Shown here: positions 1 to 6,814 of the stretch, in pieces
Position numbering within the stretch: the stretch's first letter is position 1
How the letters are laid out: each line of letters begins with the position of its first letter
Origin: Candidatus Roizmanbacteria bacterium
Lineage (GTDB): Bacteria > Patescibacteriota > Microgenomatia > UBA1406 > GWC2-37-13
Assembly (NCBI GenBank): GCA_027002315.1
Contig: JALWZV010000034.1
Span: 1-21,197, forward strand
Direction of reading: 5' to 3'
DNA: 21,197 nucleotides
Position numbers and translations under genes: made by a program
Notes under the pieces: model-generated
What the model saw: the letters and a program-made list of their open reading frames with translations, nothing else
The model's database searches: none
Told to the model about the DNA's origin: nothing

Positions 1-67
1 GAGTAAAGGAATTAAAAGATTTTTAATTTTTCATTTTGCATTTTTCATTTTTGTAAGTTTGAACACT

Positions 68-117
68 TGGTATTTGAAGGTTATAATGCAAAATTACCTT
101 TTGTCTCAGTATTACCA
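68..117 (-). promoter_or_regulatory. Putative ribosomal protein L10 leader (autoregulatory RNA)
   Basis: The minus-strand RNA just after the rplA stop contains AGACAAAAGGU followed by a loop and ACCUU. This resembles the AGACAGnAGGU core of the L10 leader, the kink-turn that L10 binds to repress rplJ-rplL. An outer stem UGGUA/UACCA (113-117 with 68-72) and an inner stem AAGGU/ACCUU (96-100 with 77-81) enclose an asymmetric loop holding the GAGACA bases. The position fits, because rplJ normally follows rplA. The stems are short and rplJ itself lies outside the window, so this is a structural guess from a recognisable core. Confidence 0.45.
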
Positions 118-121
118 GATA

Positions 122-943
122 TTACACCTGTAGGCTCTTCAAGTCTACCTCCACAGAAGGGGTCATTGTGAGCTTTATGAAAGCGGATTTAATGTTTTTT
201 AGACCTACTGCTGAGATAAGAGCTTTTGCATTTTCTACAACCTCTTTATCTTTAAAAGATAATTTACCAATAGCTTGATGGATTAATGGAAATTTTTGCT
301 CTGTTTTCCACTGAACGAGTTTATCTGTGAATTTTTTAATTGCCTCCTCTGGATTATTAGATATTGTCCCTTTTTTAGGACTTGGCATCAAACCCTTCGG
401 TCCTAAGATTCTTGCATACTTGGCCAAACGTGGCATAAACGAAGGATGGGCTATTAGAACATCAAAATCTATACTCCCCCCCTCTATCTTTTTGAGTAAG
501 TTCTCATCAGCTATAACAGCCTTTATTTTTTTACCTGTACCAAAAGGTATCTCTATTTCTCCCTTCAACCCTGTCTTAACAACATTTAAGTGTAATTCGA
601 AAGTTTCGTCAAACTGGACATAATGCATCTTCCTTAATAACTTGACAGCTTCTTCTAACAACATTGGCTTTTTAGCGCTCATACTTTTCGCTTTTAAGTA
701 CTTTTTGCCCTGTACGTGTTTTACACTTCTCTTTTCTTTATGTTCTTTAACAGTCTTTACCTCAACATCATTGGCCTTACTCGTCTGATCTTCATTCTTA
801 TTCTTATCTTTGTCTATTTCTGGTTTGTGCTCTTCTAATACCTTCTTTCTTTTTTTCTTTTCCTCTCTTCTCCTCTTGGCTTTTTCTTTCTGCTCCTTCT
901 CTACATCTTCCAAACCTAAAACCTTGACTCTTATTTTTCCCAT
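122..943 (-). CDS. rplA: 50S ribosomal protein L1 (uL1) with long basic N-terminal extension
   Basis: uL1 binds 23S rRNA at the L1 stalk and helps move deacylated tRNA out of the E site. The family core starts near residue 94 (LLEEAVKLLRK) and includes the signature RLAKYARILGPKGLMPSPKK around residues 173-192, then the usual AIGKLSF segment and a C-terminal strand. The protein is 273 residues. Residues 1-90 are an added Lys/Glu/Arg-rich, probably disordered tail, and the core itself (about 180 residues) is shorter than the usual 225-230. It is the last gene of the secE-nusG-rplK-rplA run in the window, 27 bases after rplK. No Shine-Dalgarno site is visible; translation may depend on the upstream gene. 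The identity is secure; the role of the tail is unknown. Confidence 0.96.
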   Translation of the reverse strand: MGKIRVKVLGLEDVEKEQKEKAKRRREEKKKRKKVLEEHKPEIDKDKNKNEDQTSKANDVEVKTVKEHKEKRSVKHVQGKKYLKAKSMSAKKPMLLEEAVKLLRKMHYVQFDETFELHLNVVKTGLKGEIEIPFGTGKKIKAVIADENLLKKIEGGSIDFDVLIAHPSFMPRLAKYARILGPKGLMPSPKKGTISNNPEEAIKKFTDKLVQWKTEQKFPLIHQAIGKLSFKDKEVVENAKALISAVGLKNIKSAFIKLTMTPSVEVDLKSLQV

Positions 944-970
944 AACTAATTATTAATAATTTCTAATTTC

Positions 971-1396
971 TTAGTTTTCTACTTCCACTCCCATTGATCT
1001 TGCCGTTCCAGCCACTATTTTTACAGCCTGATCTATATCTGTTGTGTTTAAATCCTTAAGTTTATCTTTTGCTATTGACTCTAAATCTGCCTTTGTCAGC
1101 TTCCCAACTTTTTCTTTGTTTGGAACACCTGACCCTTTCTTAATACTTAATTTCTTCTTAATCATCTCCGCAACAGGAGGTAGCTTAGTTATAAATTCAT
1201 AACTTCTATCCTCATATACTGTTATAACAGCCGGAATAATCTGCCCTTTTTTGTCAGCTGTACGTGCATTATATTCTTTAATAAAATCCATTATTGGAAT
1301 ACCATGCTGACCTAAAGCTGGTCCCACAGGAGGAGCTGGCGTAGCAGTTCCTGCCGGTAAGTTTAACTTAATTATTGTTTTTACTTTCTTCGCCAT
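971..1396 (-). CDS. rplK: 50S ribosomal protein L11 (uL11)
   Basis: uL11 forms the GTPase-associated centre with the 1070 region of 23S rRNA. The 141-residue length is normal for the family. The N-terminal domain carries the typical proline-rich helix start (PAPPVGPALGQHGI, residues about 20-33), and the C-terminal RNA-binding domain is recognisable from KKGSGVPNKEKVGKLT to the end (VKIVAGTARSMGVEV). The preceding 120 bases to nusG hold AT-rich tandem TAATTAGTAATTAG-like sequence. A TAAAAT at 1402-1407 lies 5 bases before the ATG and could be a leaderless -10, but the region is so AT-rich that this is weak. It is probably also read from the nusG transcript. Confidence 0.97.
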   Translation of the reverse strand: MAKKVKTIIKLNLPAGTATPAPPVGPALGQHGIPIMDFIKEYNARTADKKGQIIPAVITVYEDRSYEFITKLPPVAEMIKKKLSIKKGSGVPNKEKVGKLTKADLESIAKDKLKDLNTTDIDQAVKIVAGTARSMGVEVEN

Positions 1397-1516
1397 ATTT
1401 TATTTTAATTTTTAATTAACTTATCAGAACATCTAAAAATCTCGTTTTCTTTTTATTCGTTAGTTGTTGATAATTGGTTATTGTTTAGTAATTAGTAATT
1501 AGAAATTAGTAATTCT

Positions 1517-2101
1517 CTATATCTTTTCTACTTGTAAAAAATCGAGCTCTACAGGCGTCTCTCTATCAAAAATTGAGACCAACACTCTTACCTTTCCTTG
1601 CTCCTCATTGACAGCATCTATTGTTCCCAAGAAATCCGCAAATGGCCCTTCTTTAACCTTTACAGCCTCACCAACAGAGAAACGTGTTTTAAACTTAGGT
1701 TGTTCTTGTTTTACAAACTTCATTATCGCCTGCACCTCTTTTTCTGAGATTGGGGTTGGTTTTGTTCCAGCTCCCACGAATCCCGTTACTCCCTCCGTTG
1801 TTCTTACAACTAACCAGCTGTTATCATCCAATATCATCTTCACTAAAATATAGCCTGGGAATACCTTTTCTGTGGTTTTGGTTTTCTTTCCCTTTCTTAC
1901 CACAATAATATCTCTTATTGGAATCACAATATCAAAGATCTTGTCATCCAATCCTAAACTCTTAATACGTTGTTCTAGTGCTTTTTTAGTTCTTGTCTCA
2001 TGACCACTCTGTATGTGAATAACATACCACTTAGCCTGTTGTTCCCTATTCGAAACACTACTCTGACTTTCCTCTTTTTTTTCTGTCTTATTAGAAGGCA
2101 T
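1517..2101 (-). CDS. nusG: Transcription termination/antitermination factor NusG
   Basis: NusG binds the clamp helices of RNA polymerase through its NGN domain, and ribosomal S10 or Rho through its KOW domain. The 194-residue protein shows a polar N-terminal tail (1-22), an NGN domain starting WYVIHIQSGHE near residue 25 with the family motif VFPGYILVKM, and a C-terminal KOW domain (FSVGEAVKVKEGPFADFLGT, about residues 141-160) ending FLQVEKI. It starts 25 bases after the secE stop, the standard secE-nusG order, and precedes rplK. No Shine-Dalgarno motif is seen before the ATG. Nothing unusual apart from the N-terminal polar tail. Confidence 0.97.
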   Translation of the reverse strand: MPSNKTEKKEESQSSVSNREQQAKWYVIHIQSGHETRTKKALEQRIKSLGLDDKIFDIVIPIRDIIVVRKGKKTKTTEKVFPGYILVKMILDDNSWLVVRTTEGVTGFVGAGTKPTPISEKEVQAIMKFVKQEQPKFKTRFSVGEAVKVKEGPFADFLGTIDAVNEEQGKVRVLVSIFDRETPVELDFLQVEKI

Positions 2102-2126
2102 TATTACTACAAACTTACAAATGAAA

Positions 2127-2366
2127 CTATCTAGAGATTAGATCTAGTCCTCTAGCTAGTAGAACGTCTATTATACCTAGATAAAATCCAATAATCAAGG
2201 ATATTGCAATCACCACAAGGGTCAACTTTATCGTTTCTTGTTTTGTCGGCCAAGTTACTTTACTTAACTCACTTTTAACGCTGTTTATGAAGTTTTGAGA
2301 TTGTACCGCTCTTTTATCACTCTTTACTTTTTTACTCTTGTTCTTCTTTTTTCTAGACTTTGCCAT
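2127..2366 (-). CDS. secE: Protein translocase subunit SecE
   Basis: SecE is the small essential subunit that clamps SecY in the SecYEG preprotein channel. The 79-residue form has a very basic N-terminus, the amphipathic helix with the family signature SELSKVTWPTKQET, and one membrane segment (LTLVVIAISLIIGFYLGIID). The frame is open to an upstream ATG at 2384, but the -10 element TGTTAAAAT lies between the two candidates, so a transcript started there can only use the ATG at 2366 (MAKSRKKK). The usual neighbours rpmG and tRNA-Trp are absent upstream; a secreted protein gene sits there instead. Confidence 0.95.
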   Translation of the reverse strand: MAKSRKKKNKSKKVKSDKRAVQSQNFINSVKSELSKVTWPTKQETIKLTLVVIAISLIIGFYLGIIDVLLARGLDLISR

Positions 2367-2374
2367 AATCGTTA

Positions 2375-2383
2375 ATTTTAACA
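2375..2383 (-). promoter_or_regulatory. Extended -10 promoter of secE, leaderless
   Basis: On the minus strand TGTTAAAAT forms an extended -10 (TG, one base, TAAAAT) with 8 bases between it and the secE ATG at 2366. No clear -35 is present. The same 9-mer stands 6 bases before the gene at 4458. It gives the secE-nusG-rplK-rplA genes their own promoter, distinct from that of the two upstream genes. Confidence 0.55.
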
Positions 2384-2419
2384 AAAAAAACCGAAAAAAA
2401 CGATTGAAATAATTAAATC

Positions 2420-3139
2420 TTAAAAAGATGGTGTAGCAACAATATTAAGTATGGTTTGATAACTTCCAGCTGGCTGCGCAGGACCAATATTTACCTTCAA
2501 CGTCATAGTAGATTGACGATTCCTGCCAACATTATTACTTGACATTACCACCACCGGATTTTCTCCTGCACTTAGATCAGCAAAGGGTCGATAATATGTC
2601 GAGTTGGCAAAATCAGAGGGGACATCATCACCGCTCATGTTGTAACCAAAGCCATCAGAGTATACCGATGTCCAAACATTAGCGCTACTTTCCGTACACG
2701 TACTACCGCTATCACACGAAGTATCGGGAATAGAGTCATTTGTTAACGTCCGTAATTGTCCCTTTTCTCCTGCCGTAACTTGATAAGCACCAGCTCCTCC
2801 AGATGACACCAACATCACAATTTGATCTGTTACTGGATTGTTTGGCGTAAGAGAACCAAAGTCAACAGACGTTTTAGAAAGCACAAATGTAAAAGGAATT
2901 ATTGAGTGAATATACTGAAAACCTGCCTTTATCACATATCCTTGAGAACTAAACTCGCCTGCCGCAAGCTGTCCCAAAGTTGTGGAAAGATTATAACCTG
3001 ATGAGGAATGATTATTAGCTCCAATATTAACATTACCAAACTGTATCTTATACTCACTTGACTCCATATTAATGGCATAAGTAAGAGAGGCTCCAAATAA
3101 TATCGTAATTAAAATAACTAAAGCTGTTATTTTTTTCAT
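2420..3139 (-). CDS. Secreted protein, possible WxL-like surface domain
   Basis: This 239-residue protein has a clear signal peptide (MKKITALVILITILFGASLTYA, probable cut after Ala22) and no other membrane segment. The mature part starts with a Ser/Gly-rich segment (GNVNIGANNHSSSGYNL) and continues into a beta-rich domain. This has TSVDFGSLTPNNPVT at its start and AGSYQTILNIVATPSF at its end, a layout like WxL and coat-protein-U type domains although the WxL tripeptide is missing. Two close cysteines (TSCDSGSTC) could form a disulfide. I have the impression that similar proteins occur in Microgenomates genomes but know no assigned function. It starts 5 bases after the upstream membrane-protein gene, so the two are co-transcribed. 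Confidence 0.8.
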   Translation of the reverse strand: MKKITALVILITILFGASLTYAINMESSEYKIQFGNVNIGANNHSSSGYNLSTTLGQLAAGEFSSQGYVIKAGFQYIHSIIPFTFVLSKTSVDFGSLTPNNPVTDQIVMLVSSGGAGAYQVTAGEKGQLRTLTNDSIPDTSCDSGSTCTESSANVWTSVYSDGFGYNMSGDDVPSDFANSTYYRPFADLSAGENPVVVMSSNNVGRNRQSTMTLKVNIGPAQPAGSYQTILNIVATPSF

Positions 3140-3144
3140 ATTTT

Positions 3145-3783
3145 CTAATCGTTAGTTTTTTCAAACTTATCTATTAATCTCTTTACTCTCATCGCATGTT
3201 TCTTAATCTCAGATAGGTTGATATCTCCCACAAAATCGTTCACGTTTTCTATAATCGTGTTGATATGATTCTTGATAATCAAAGAAAGAAACAAAAAAGT
3301 TTCTTTTTTAGAGTGTGTCAACTTATGTTCTTCCTTATGTAAAAGTATATACTCTTCTCCTAAATACATAGCAAAAGGCGCAATGAACGCAAAAGAAAAT
3401 ATTGGCATTAACTCAGAAATGTTGTTTATCGTGGATATTGATAGTAAATACAGCATTATCACAACCAATGTTGTGGTAAAAGAAATTATCGGATCTAAAA
3501 GCAAGCTTATTGAAAACAGGAAAAAATAGGTTAGAAAAAAATAGGGCGAATGTATTCCTCCCGTAGAGTTAACTATGGAGAAAACAACAAACGCCAAGAT
3601 AACTGACTCCAACAACCTCGATTTTTGCGTTTTGGGAATAATAAAATGCTTAGCGATAAATAAAAAGATAAATAAAACAGCGGATATCTGAACATCATAC
3701 ATAGATAAATTCGTTTGCGCGAAGCCAAAAGACAAAACCACCGTTGTTATTAGAATAATTGCATGTATAACTTTCTTATTCAT
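3145..3783 (-). CDS. Multi-pass membrane protein resembling a sensor-kinase input domain
   Basis: The 212-residue protein has about five or six hydrophobic segments (roughly residues 5-25, 32-48, 60-78, 83-105, 108-135) and then a soluble C-terminal helix region of about 70 residues. The segment STGGIHSPYFFLTYFFLF resembles the GG(I/L)xxP membrane motif in sensor histidine kinases of the RegB/PrrB kind. There is no catalytic ATPase domain, and the tail (IKNHINTIIENVNDFVGD) at best recalls a worn dimerisation helix. An upstream in-frame ATG at 3798 lies upstream of or inside the -10 region, so the start MNKKVIHAII at 3783 is chosen. Function unknown; the sensor resemblance is weak. Confidence 0.7.
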   Translation of the reverse strand: MNKKVIHAIILITTVVLSFGFAQTNLSMYDVQISAVLFIFLFIAKHFIIPKTQKSRLLESVILAFVVFSIVNSTGGIHSPYFFLTYFFLFSISLLLDPIISFTTTLVVIMLYLLSISTINNISELMPIFSFAFIAPFAMYLGEEYILLHKEEHKLTHSKKETFLFLSLIIKNHINTIIENVNDFVGDINLSEIKKHAMRVKRLIDKFEKTND

Positions 3784-3789
3784 ATAATC

Positions 3790-3795
3790 ATTATA
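3790..3795 (-). promoter_or_regulatory. -10 element for the membrane protein gene, leaderless
   Basis: A perfect TATAAT on the minus strand ends 6 bases before the ATG at 3783. Transcription starting 6-8 bases downstream would begin at or next to that ATG. No good -35 is visible at the expected distance. The element lies just after the alternative ATG at 3798 and rules it out as a start for this transcript. Confidence 0.5.
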
Positions 3796-3872
3796 CATAA
3801 CAAGGCTATATCTTGTGTATTTCTTATGTAATTGTATTTAGTATTTAGTATCTTGTATTTAGTATTTATCAC

Positions 3873-3937
3873 GTCATTGCGAGCCTGCCTGCCGCAGGCA
3901 GGGAACGAACGGAGAGAGCGACGTGGCAATCCCCGCC
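3873..3937. repeat. Single REP-like palindromic unit
   Basis: The unit begins GTCATTGCGAG and ends GGCAATCCCCGCC, so ATTGC and GCAAT face each other. A strong internal palindrome (CCTGCCTGCCGCAGGCAGG) sits in its left part. It is nearly identical to the reverse complement of 9774-9837. The sequence just before it (GTATTTAGTATCTTGTATTTAGTATTT) is a short tandem that recurs before the element at 20981. Confidence 0.8.
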
Positions 3938-3952
3938 ATTATGATAGGTAAA

Positions 3953-4130
3953 GTCATTGCGAGCGCTAGCGAAGTCATAGCGAAGCTAGATCACGCTCCG
4001 CGTGACAATCCCCGCCGGTATGGTGTTTAATACTATCGTTTGAGAATTGTACCAATAGCCAGTCTTGCTCTTATATAGGCGGAGATCGCCACGCTCTCCC
4101 GACGAGTCAGGATCGCTCGCGATGACGTGA
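3953..4130. repeat. Composite REP element (REP, spacer, inverted REP)
   Basis: A REP unit (3953-4016, GTCATTGCGAG to CAATCCCCGCC) is followed by a spacer containing ATAGCCAGTCTTGCTCTTATATAG and then an inverted unit (4078-4130, GGCGGAGATCGCC to CGCGATGACGTG). The spacer sequence recurs in 4176-4235, more degenerately in 9727-9773 and, inverted, in 21017-21060. The repeated entity is therefore the whole composite, not just the palindrome. Confidence 0.8.
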
Positions 4131-4137
4131 GAGAGTA

Positions 4138-4296
4138 GTCATTGCGAGGAACGAAGTGACGTGGCAATCCCCGCCGTTACGATTCTTAACACAACCCATG
4201 AGTAACTAAACAATAGCCAGTCTTACTCTCACACAGGCGGAGATCGCTTCGTCAGTCGCCGCGTCAGACGTGGCTCCTTCCTCGCGATAACGTGAC
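4138..4296. repeat. Composite REP element, second copy
   Basis: This copy has a REP unit 4138-4175, a spacer with AATAGCCAGTCTTACTCTCACACAG, and an inverted REP unit 4236-4296. It follows the previous composite after only 7 bases, in the same orientation. The remaining 4297-4457 is AT-rich, contains the facing pair ATTCCAA/TTGGAAT (about 4340-4372) and the promoter of the next gene, and shows no open reading frame I can support. Confidence 0.78.
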
Positions 4297-4442
4297 GAAT
4301 ACTGATTAACCAGCTGGCAAAACCAACCAGCGAACCAATATTCCAAAACATTAGTTCATTGGAAATTGGAATTTGTTTAGTAATTAGGTTAATTAGAAAT
4401 TAGAAATTCTTTATACATAATTAGAAATTTTTTCTTCATTCC

Positions 4443-4451
4443 TGTTAAAAT
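4443..4451 (+). promoter_or_regulatory. Extended -10 promoter, leaderless, for the 4458 gene
   Basis: TGTTAAAAT (TG, one base, TAAAAT) ends 6 bases before the ATG at 4458, placing the transcript start at the start codon. It is identical to the secE element on the other strand. No -35 match is apparent, as is common for extended -10 promoters. Confidence 0.5.
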
Positions 4452-4457
4452 GTATTT

Positions 4458-5438
4458 ATGAAACTTAAAAACCTCTTCCTGAGTATATTTATTGTTGGTA
4501 TTGTAATAATATTACCCAAAAATATATTTGGTCAATACTTTAACCTGTCCATCACTCCACCTATATTAGAAACAATAATTAAGCCCGGAAAAAGTATACT
4601 TGTTGCTTACACCATAAAAAATAATGGGGATCCAATAGTGTTGTATCCGTCCGTAGTAAGCTTTGAACCAAAAGGAAATAACGGTAATATAAAGCTAAAA
4701 AACGGACTAGAGGGGCCAGTTAGGTTTAAACTGGATAACTCAAAGCTTAAACTAGACAAACCATTCTTCATTGGTAACAATAAAAGCAGTCAGTTGTTAT
4801 TAAGAATCAGAGTTCCGGACAATGCCCCAGAGGGAGATTATTACTACTCGTTTATATTGAAAAGTTCCCCTTCTCCCCCAAAAGAAGGTAAAAGCACGAC
4901 CGCAACAAAGGTTACTATTGGGTCAAACATACTTATCACTGTAACTAAAAGCGGCCGTATTGATCTAAAAGGAAAAATTGTTCTTTTTGAGACAATTCCT
5001 CATTATAAAATAAAAATACTTGGCAAGAATATAAATATATTTGACAGTTTCGATAAGATACCAACAGTTCTGCTAATAGAGAATCTGGGCAAAAATCTCA
5101 TCAAGCCTTATGGAAAAATAAGCTTAAAAGGTTCATTTGGCCTTCATTCTGAGTATGACTTAATTCCCAACAACATCTTAAGCCATTCTCAGAGAATAAT
5201 TAAAACAAAACAGCAGATAGAATACTGCAACAAGCACACCTGCTTAAACAAATCGAGCTTAACCCTCTCTGGATTTTTTATCGGCAAATATGTTTTATCC
5301 TCCAAGGTTAGTTTTGGGCAAAACTCACCCGTTTTATACAAGAAGATATCTTTTATAGCTATGCCTGTTAAAATTCTAGCGGTAATCTTACTTATATCAG
5401 TAATACTTGTCATATTACTAGCACGAAGAAGAGGGTAA
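4458..5438 (+). CDS. Membrane-anchored surface protein, DUF916-like
   Basis: This 326-residue protein has an N-terminal signal sequence (residues 1-26, ending NIFGQ), an extracellular beta-rich body, and a C-terminal membrane segment (about 303-322, VKILAVILLISVILVILLA) followed by RRRG, which keeps the C-terminus inside. The first domain contains SITPPILETIIKPGKS, YTIKNNGDPIVLYPSV and DNAPEGDYYYSFIL. These recall DUF916, the N-terminal domain of WxL-interacting surface proteins, where a membrane-proximal DUF3324 domain follows. There is one cysteine pair (YCNKHTC). The 2420-3139 protein has a faintly WxL-like domain, so the two might be partners, but this is inference. It lies 53 bases before comEA, which has its own promoter. 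Confidence 0.75.
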   Translation: MKLKNLFLSIFIVGIVIILPKNIFGQYFNLSITPPILETIIKPGKSILVAYTIKNNGDPIVLYPSVVSFEPKGNNGNIKLKNGLEGPVRFKLDNSKLKLDKPFFIGNNKSSQLLLRIRVPDNAPEGDYYYSFILKSSPSPPKEGKSTTATKVTIGSNILITVTKSGRIDLKGKIVLFETIPHYKIKILGKNINIFDSFDKIPTVLLIENLGKNLIKPYGKISLKGSFGLHSEYDLIPNNILSHSQRIIKTKQQIEYCNKHTCLNKSSLTLSGFFIGKYVLSSKVSFGQNSPVLYKKISFIAMPVKILAVILLISVILVILLARRRG

Positions 5439-5455
5439 AAGTCGACTATACTCAA

Positions 5456-5483
5456 TTGACAAAACAGCTCACATACTTATGAT
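5456..5483 (+). promoter_or_regulatory. Promoter of comEA, leaderless
   Basis: TTGACA (5456-5461) and TATGAT (5478-5483) are separated by 16 bases. The -10 ends 8 bases before the ATG at 5492, so the message should begin at or within a base or two of the start codon. Confidence 0.6.
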
Positions 5484-5491
5484 AAACTCGT

Positions 5492-6199
5492 ATGAATGAA
5501 GAGCGAGCAGAAAACAAGAATATTTACATCTCTATAACAAAACTGCTAAAGAAAAACTACTTTGAGATTATACTGATAAGTCTCTCCATTATTATTACCG
5601 TTATTGTCTTTGCCTTGCATTTACAAAGCAACAAAAACTTGACCTCTTTAACTCAGGCAGACAAAGAGATTGAGATAAAACAAGAAACAGACAAAAACTC
5701 AACCTCATCTCAAAAAAAATTCATATTTGTAGATATATCTGGTGCTGTTATGAATCCGAATATCTATAGAGTCACATCCCACTCCAGATTAAAGGACGTT
5801 TTGGTAATGGCAGGAGGGTTATCAGCAGATGCCAACAGAGACTTTTTCTATAGAAACTTTAATCTAGCAAGCTATGTTTATGATCAAGAAAAAATATATG
5901 TTCCTCATAATTATGAAATATGGAGAGGTATATTCACAGAGCCGCATCGTATAGTTGATTTCACCAAGCCAGTTAAATTAACAAACGAACCGTATATAGA
6001 CACAGAAAATGTTGAAACGGATAAGATAAATATTAACACGGCCGCTTTTAGTGAATTAGACACTCTACCTGGTATTGGTCCGGTTACTGCACAAAAGATA
6101 ATCACAAATAGACCCTACTCCTCCATCGAAGATCTGCTGACGAAAAAGATCCTTTCCAAAAGCGTATTTGACAAGATAAAAGAGAAGATAGAGAGGTAA
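5492..6199 (+). CDS. comEA: ComEA-like competence DNA receptor (SLBB + helix-hairpin-helix)
   Basis: ComEA is the membrane-bound receptor that takes double-stranded DNA to the ComEC channel during uptake. The 235-residue protein has one N-terminal membrane segment (about residues 23-44, FEIILISLSIIITVIVFALH), a polar linker, an SLBB domain (about 77-135: FVDISGAVMNPNIYRV, VLVMAGGL, KIYVPH) and a C-terminal HhH domain (about 168-235) with ININTAAFSELDTLPGIGPV and AQKIITNRPYSSIEDLL, the standard DNA-backbone-binding hairpins. Order and length match the Gram-positive ComEA type. Downstream lie a RAYT transposase and then comEC, so an original comEA-comEC pair has probably been separated by the insertion. 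Confidence 0.93.
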   Translation: MNEERAENKNIYISITKLLKKNYFEIILISLSIIITVIVFALHLQSNKNLTSLTQADKEIEIKQETDKNSTSSQKKFIFVDISGAVMNPNIYRVTSHSRLKDVLVMAGGLSADANRDFFYRNFNLASYVYDQEKIYVPHNYEIWRGIFTEPHRIVDFTKPVKLTNEPYIDTENVETDKININTAAFSELDTLPGIGPVTAQKIITNRPYSSIEDLLTKKILSKSVFDKIKEKIER

Positions 6200-6218
6200 A
6201 TTCTAAGATGTAAAAATA

Positions 6219-6800
6219 ATGCGAACCAGAAAGCAAATTAGATCAAAAAATTATGATTATTCTAGATTTGGCTGGTATTTTATCACCATTTGTTTACAAG
6301 ACAGGCGATGTTTATTAGGAAATGTTATTGATAATGTAATGGAATTGAATGAATTTGGGAAAATTGTCGAAAACGAATGGATAAAAATACCAAAACGGTT
6401 TAAAAATATTGTTTTGGATCAATATCAAATAATGCCCAACCATATCCATATGATAATCCACATCGTAGGGGCGGGTTTTATGCCCGCCCGCAATCAGGGT
6501 TTTATTCCCGCCCGTGATAAACAGGCAAACATTGTCAAAACAACCACAAGGATTAGGGCGACCACCAGGGTCGCCCCTACATTGGGTGATATTATTGGCG
6601 CGTTTAAATCATTAACCACCAGAATTTATATTGAAAATGTCAAAAATAATGGGTGGCAACCGTTTAATAAACGGCTATGGCAACGTGGATTTTACGAACA
6701 TATTATTCGCAATGAAAATGAATTAAATAAAATCAGAGAATACATTCAAATCAATCCACAGATGTGGAAAAAGGATATCAATTATATTGATCAAAATTAA
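6219..6800 (+). CDS. REP-associated tyrosine transposase (RAYT, Y1_Tnp/HUH family)
   Basis: Proteins of this family are single-strand HUH nucleases that cut and join at REP palindromes. The 193-residue protein shows FGWYFITICLQDRR, the metal-binding HUH-type motif MPNHIHMII (His75, His77), the helix GAFKSLTTRIYIEN with a candidate catalytic Tyr137, and the closing block QRGFYEHIIRNENEL and YIQINPQMW. Residues 83-120, between the HUH motif and the tyrosine helix, are encoded by a GC-rich palindromic insert. All expected motifs are intact, so activity is possible. It starts 19 bases after comEA and ends 14 bases before comEC. Which repeat family it acts on cannot be told from here. Confidence 0.92.
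   Translation: MRTRKQIRSKNYDYSRFGWYFITICLQDRRCLLGNVIDNVMELNEFGKIVENEWIKIPKRFKNIVLDQYQIMPNHIHMIIHIVGAGFMPARNQGFIPARDKQANIVKTTTRIRATTRVAPTLGDIIGAFKSLTTRIYIENVKNNGWQPFNKRLWQRGFYEHIIRNENELNKIREYIQINPQMWKKDINYIDQN
6465..6580. repeat. Palindromic insert inside the RAYT gene
   Basis: The segment is bounded by GTAGGGGCG (6465-6473) and its exact reverse complement CGCCCCTAC (6572-6580). Inside are two hairpins, GGGCGGG/CCCGCCC (6469-6475 with 6483-6489) and GGGCGACC/GGTCGCCC (6556-6563 with 6569-6576). It is far richer in G+C than the surrounding gene and is translated in frame as VGAGFMPARNQGFIPARDKQ and onward to VAPT. A decayed related stretch may exist at 8633-8660 (TTGTAGGGGTCGATCTTGTG). Confidence 0.8.
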
Positions 6801-6814
6801 AAATCTTATAAAAA

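Noticed and set aside
327..623. 98-residue plus-strand reading frame opposite rplA
   Set aside because: It is fully antisense to a secure ribosomal protein gene and has no start signals of its own.
1397..1516. tRNA or small RNA between rplK and nusG
   Set aside because: The stretch is AT-rich tandem sequence without cloverleaf or stable stems.
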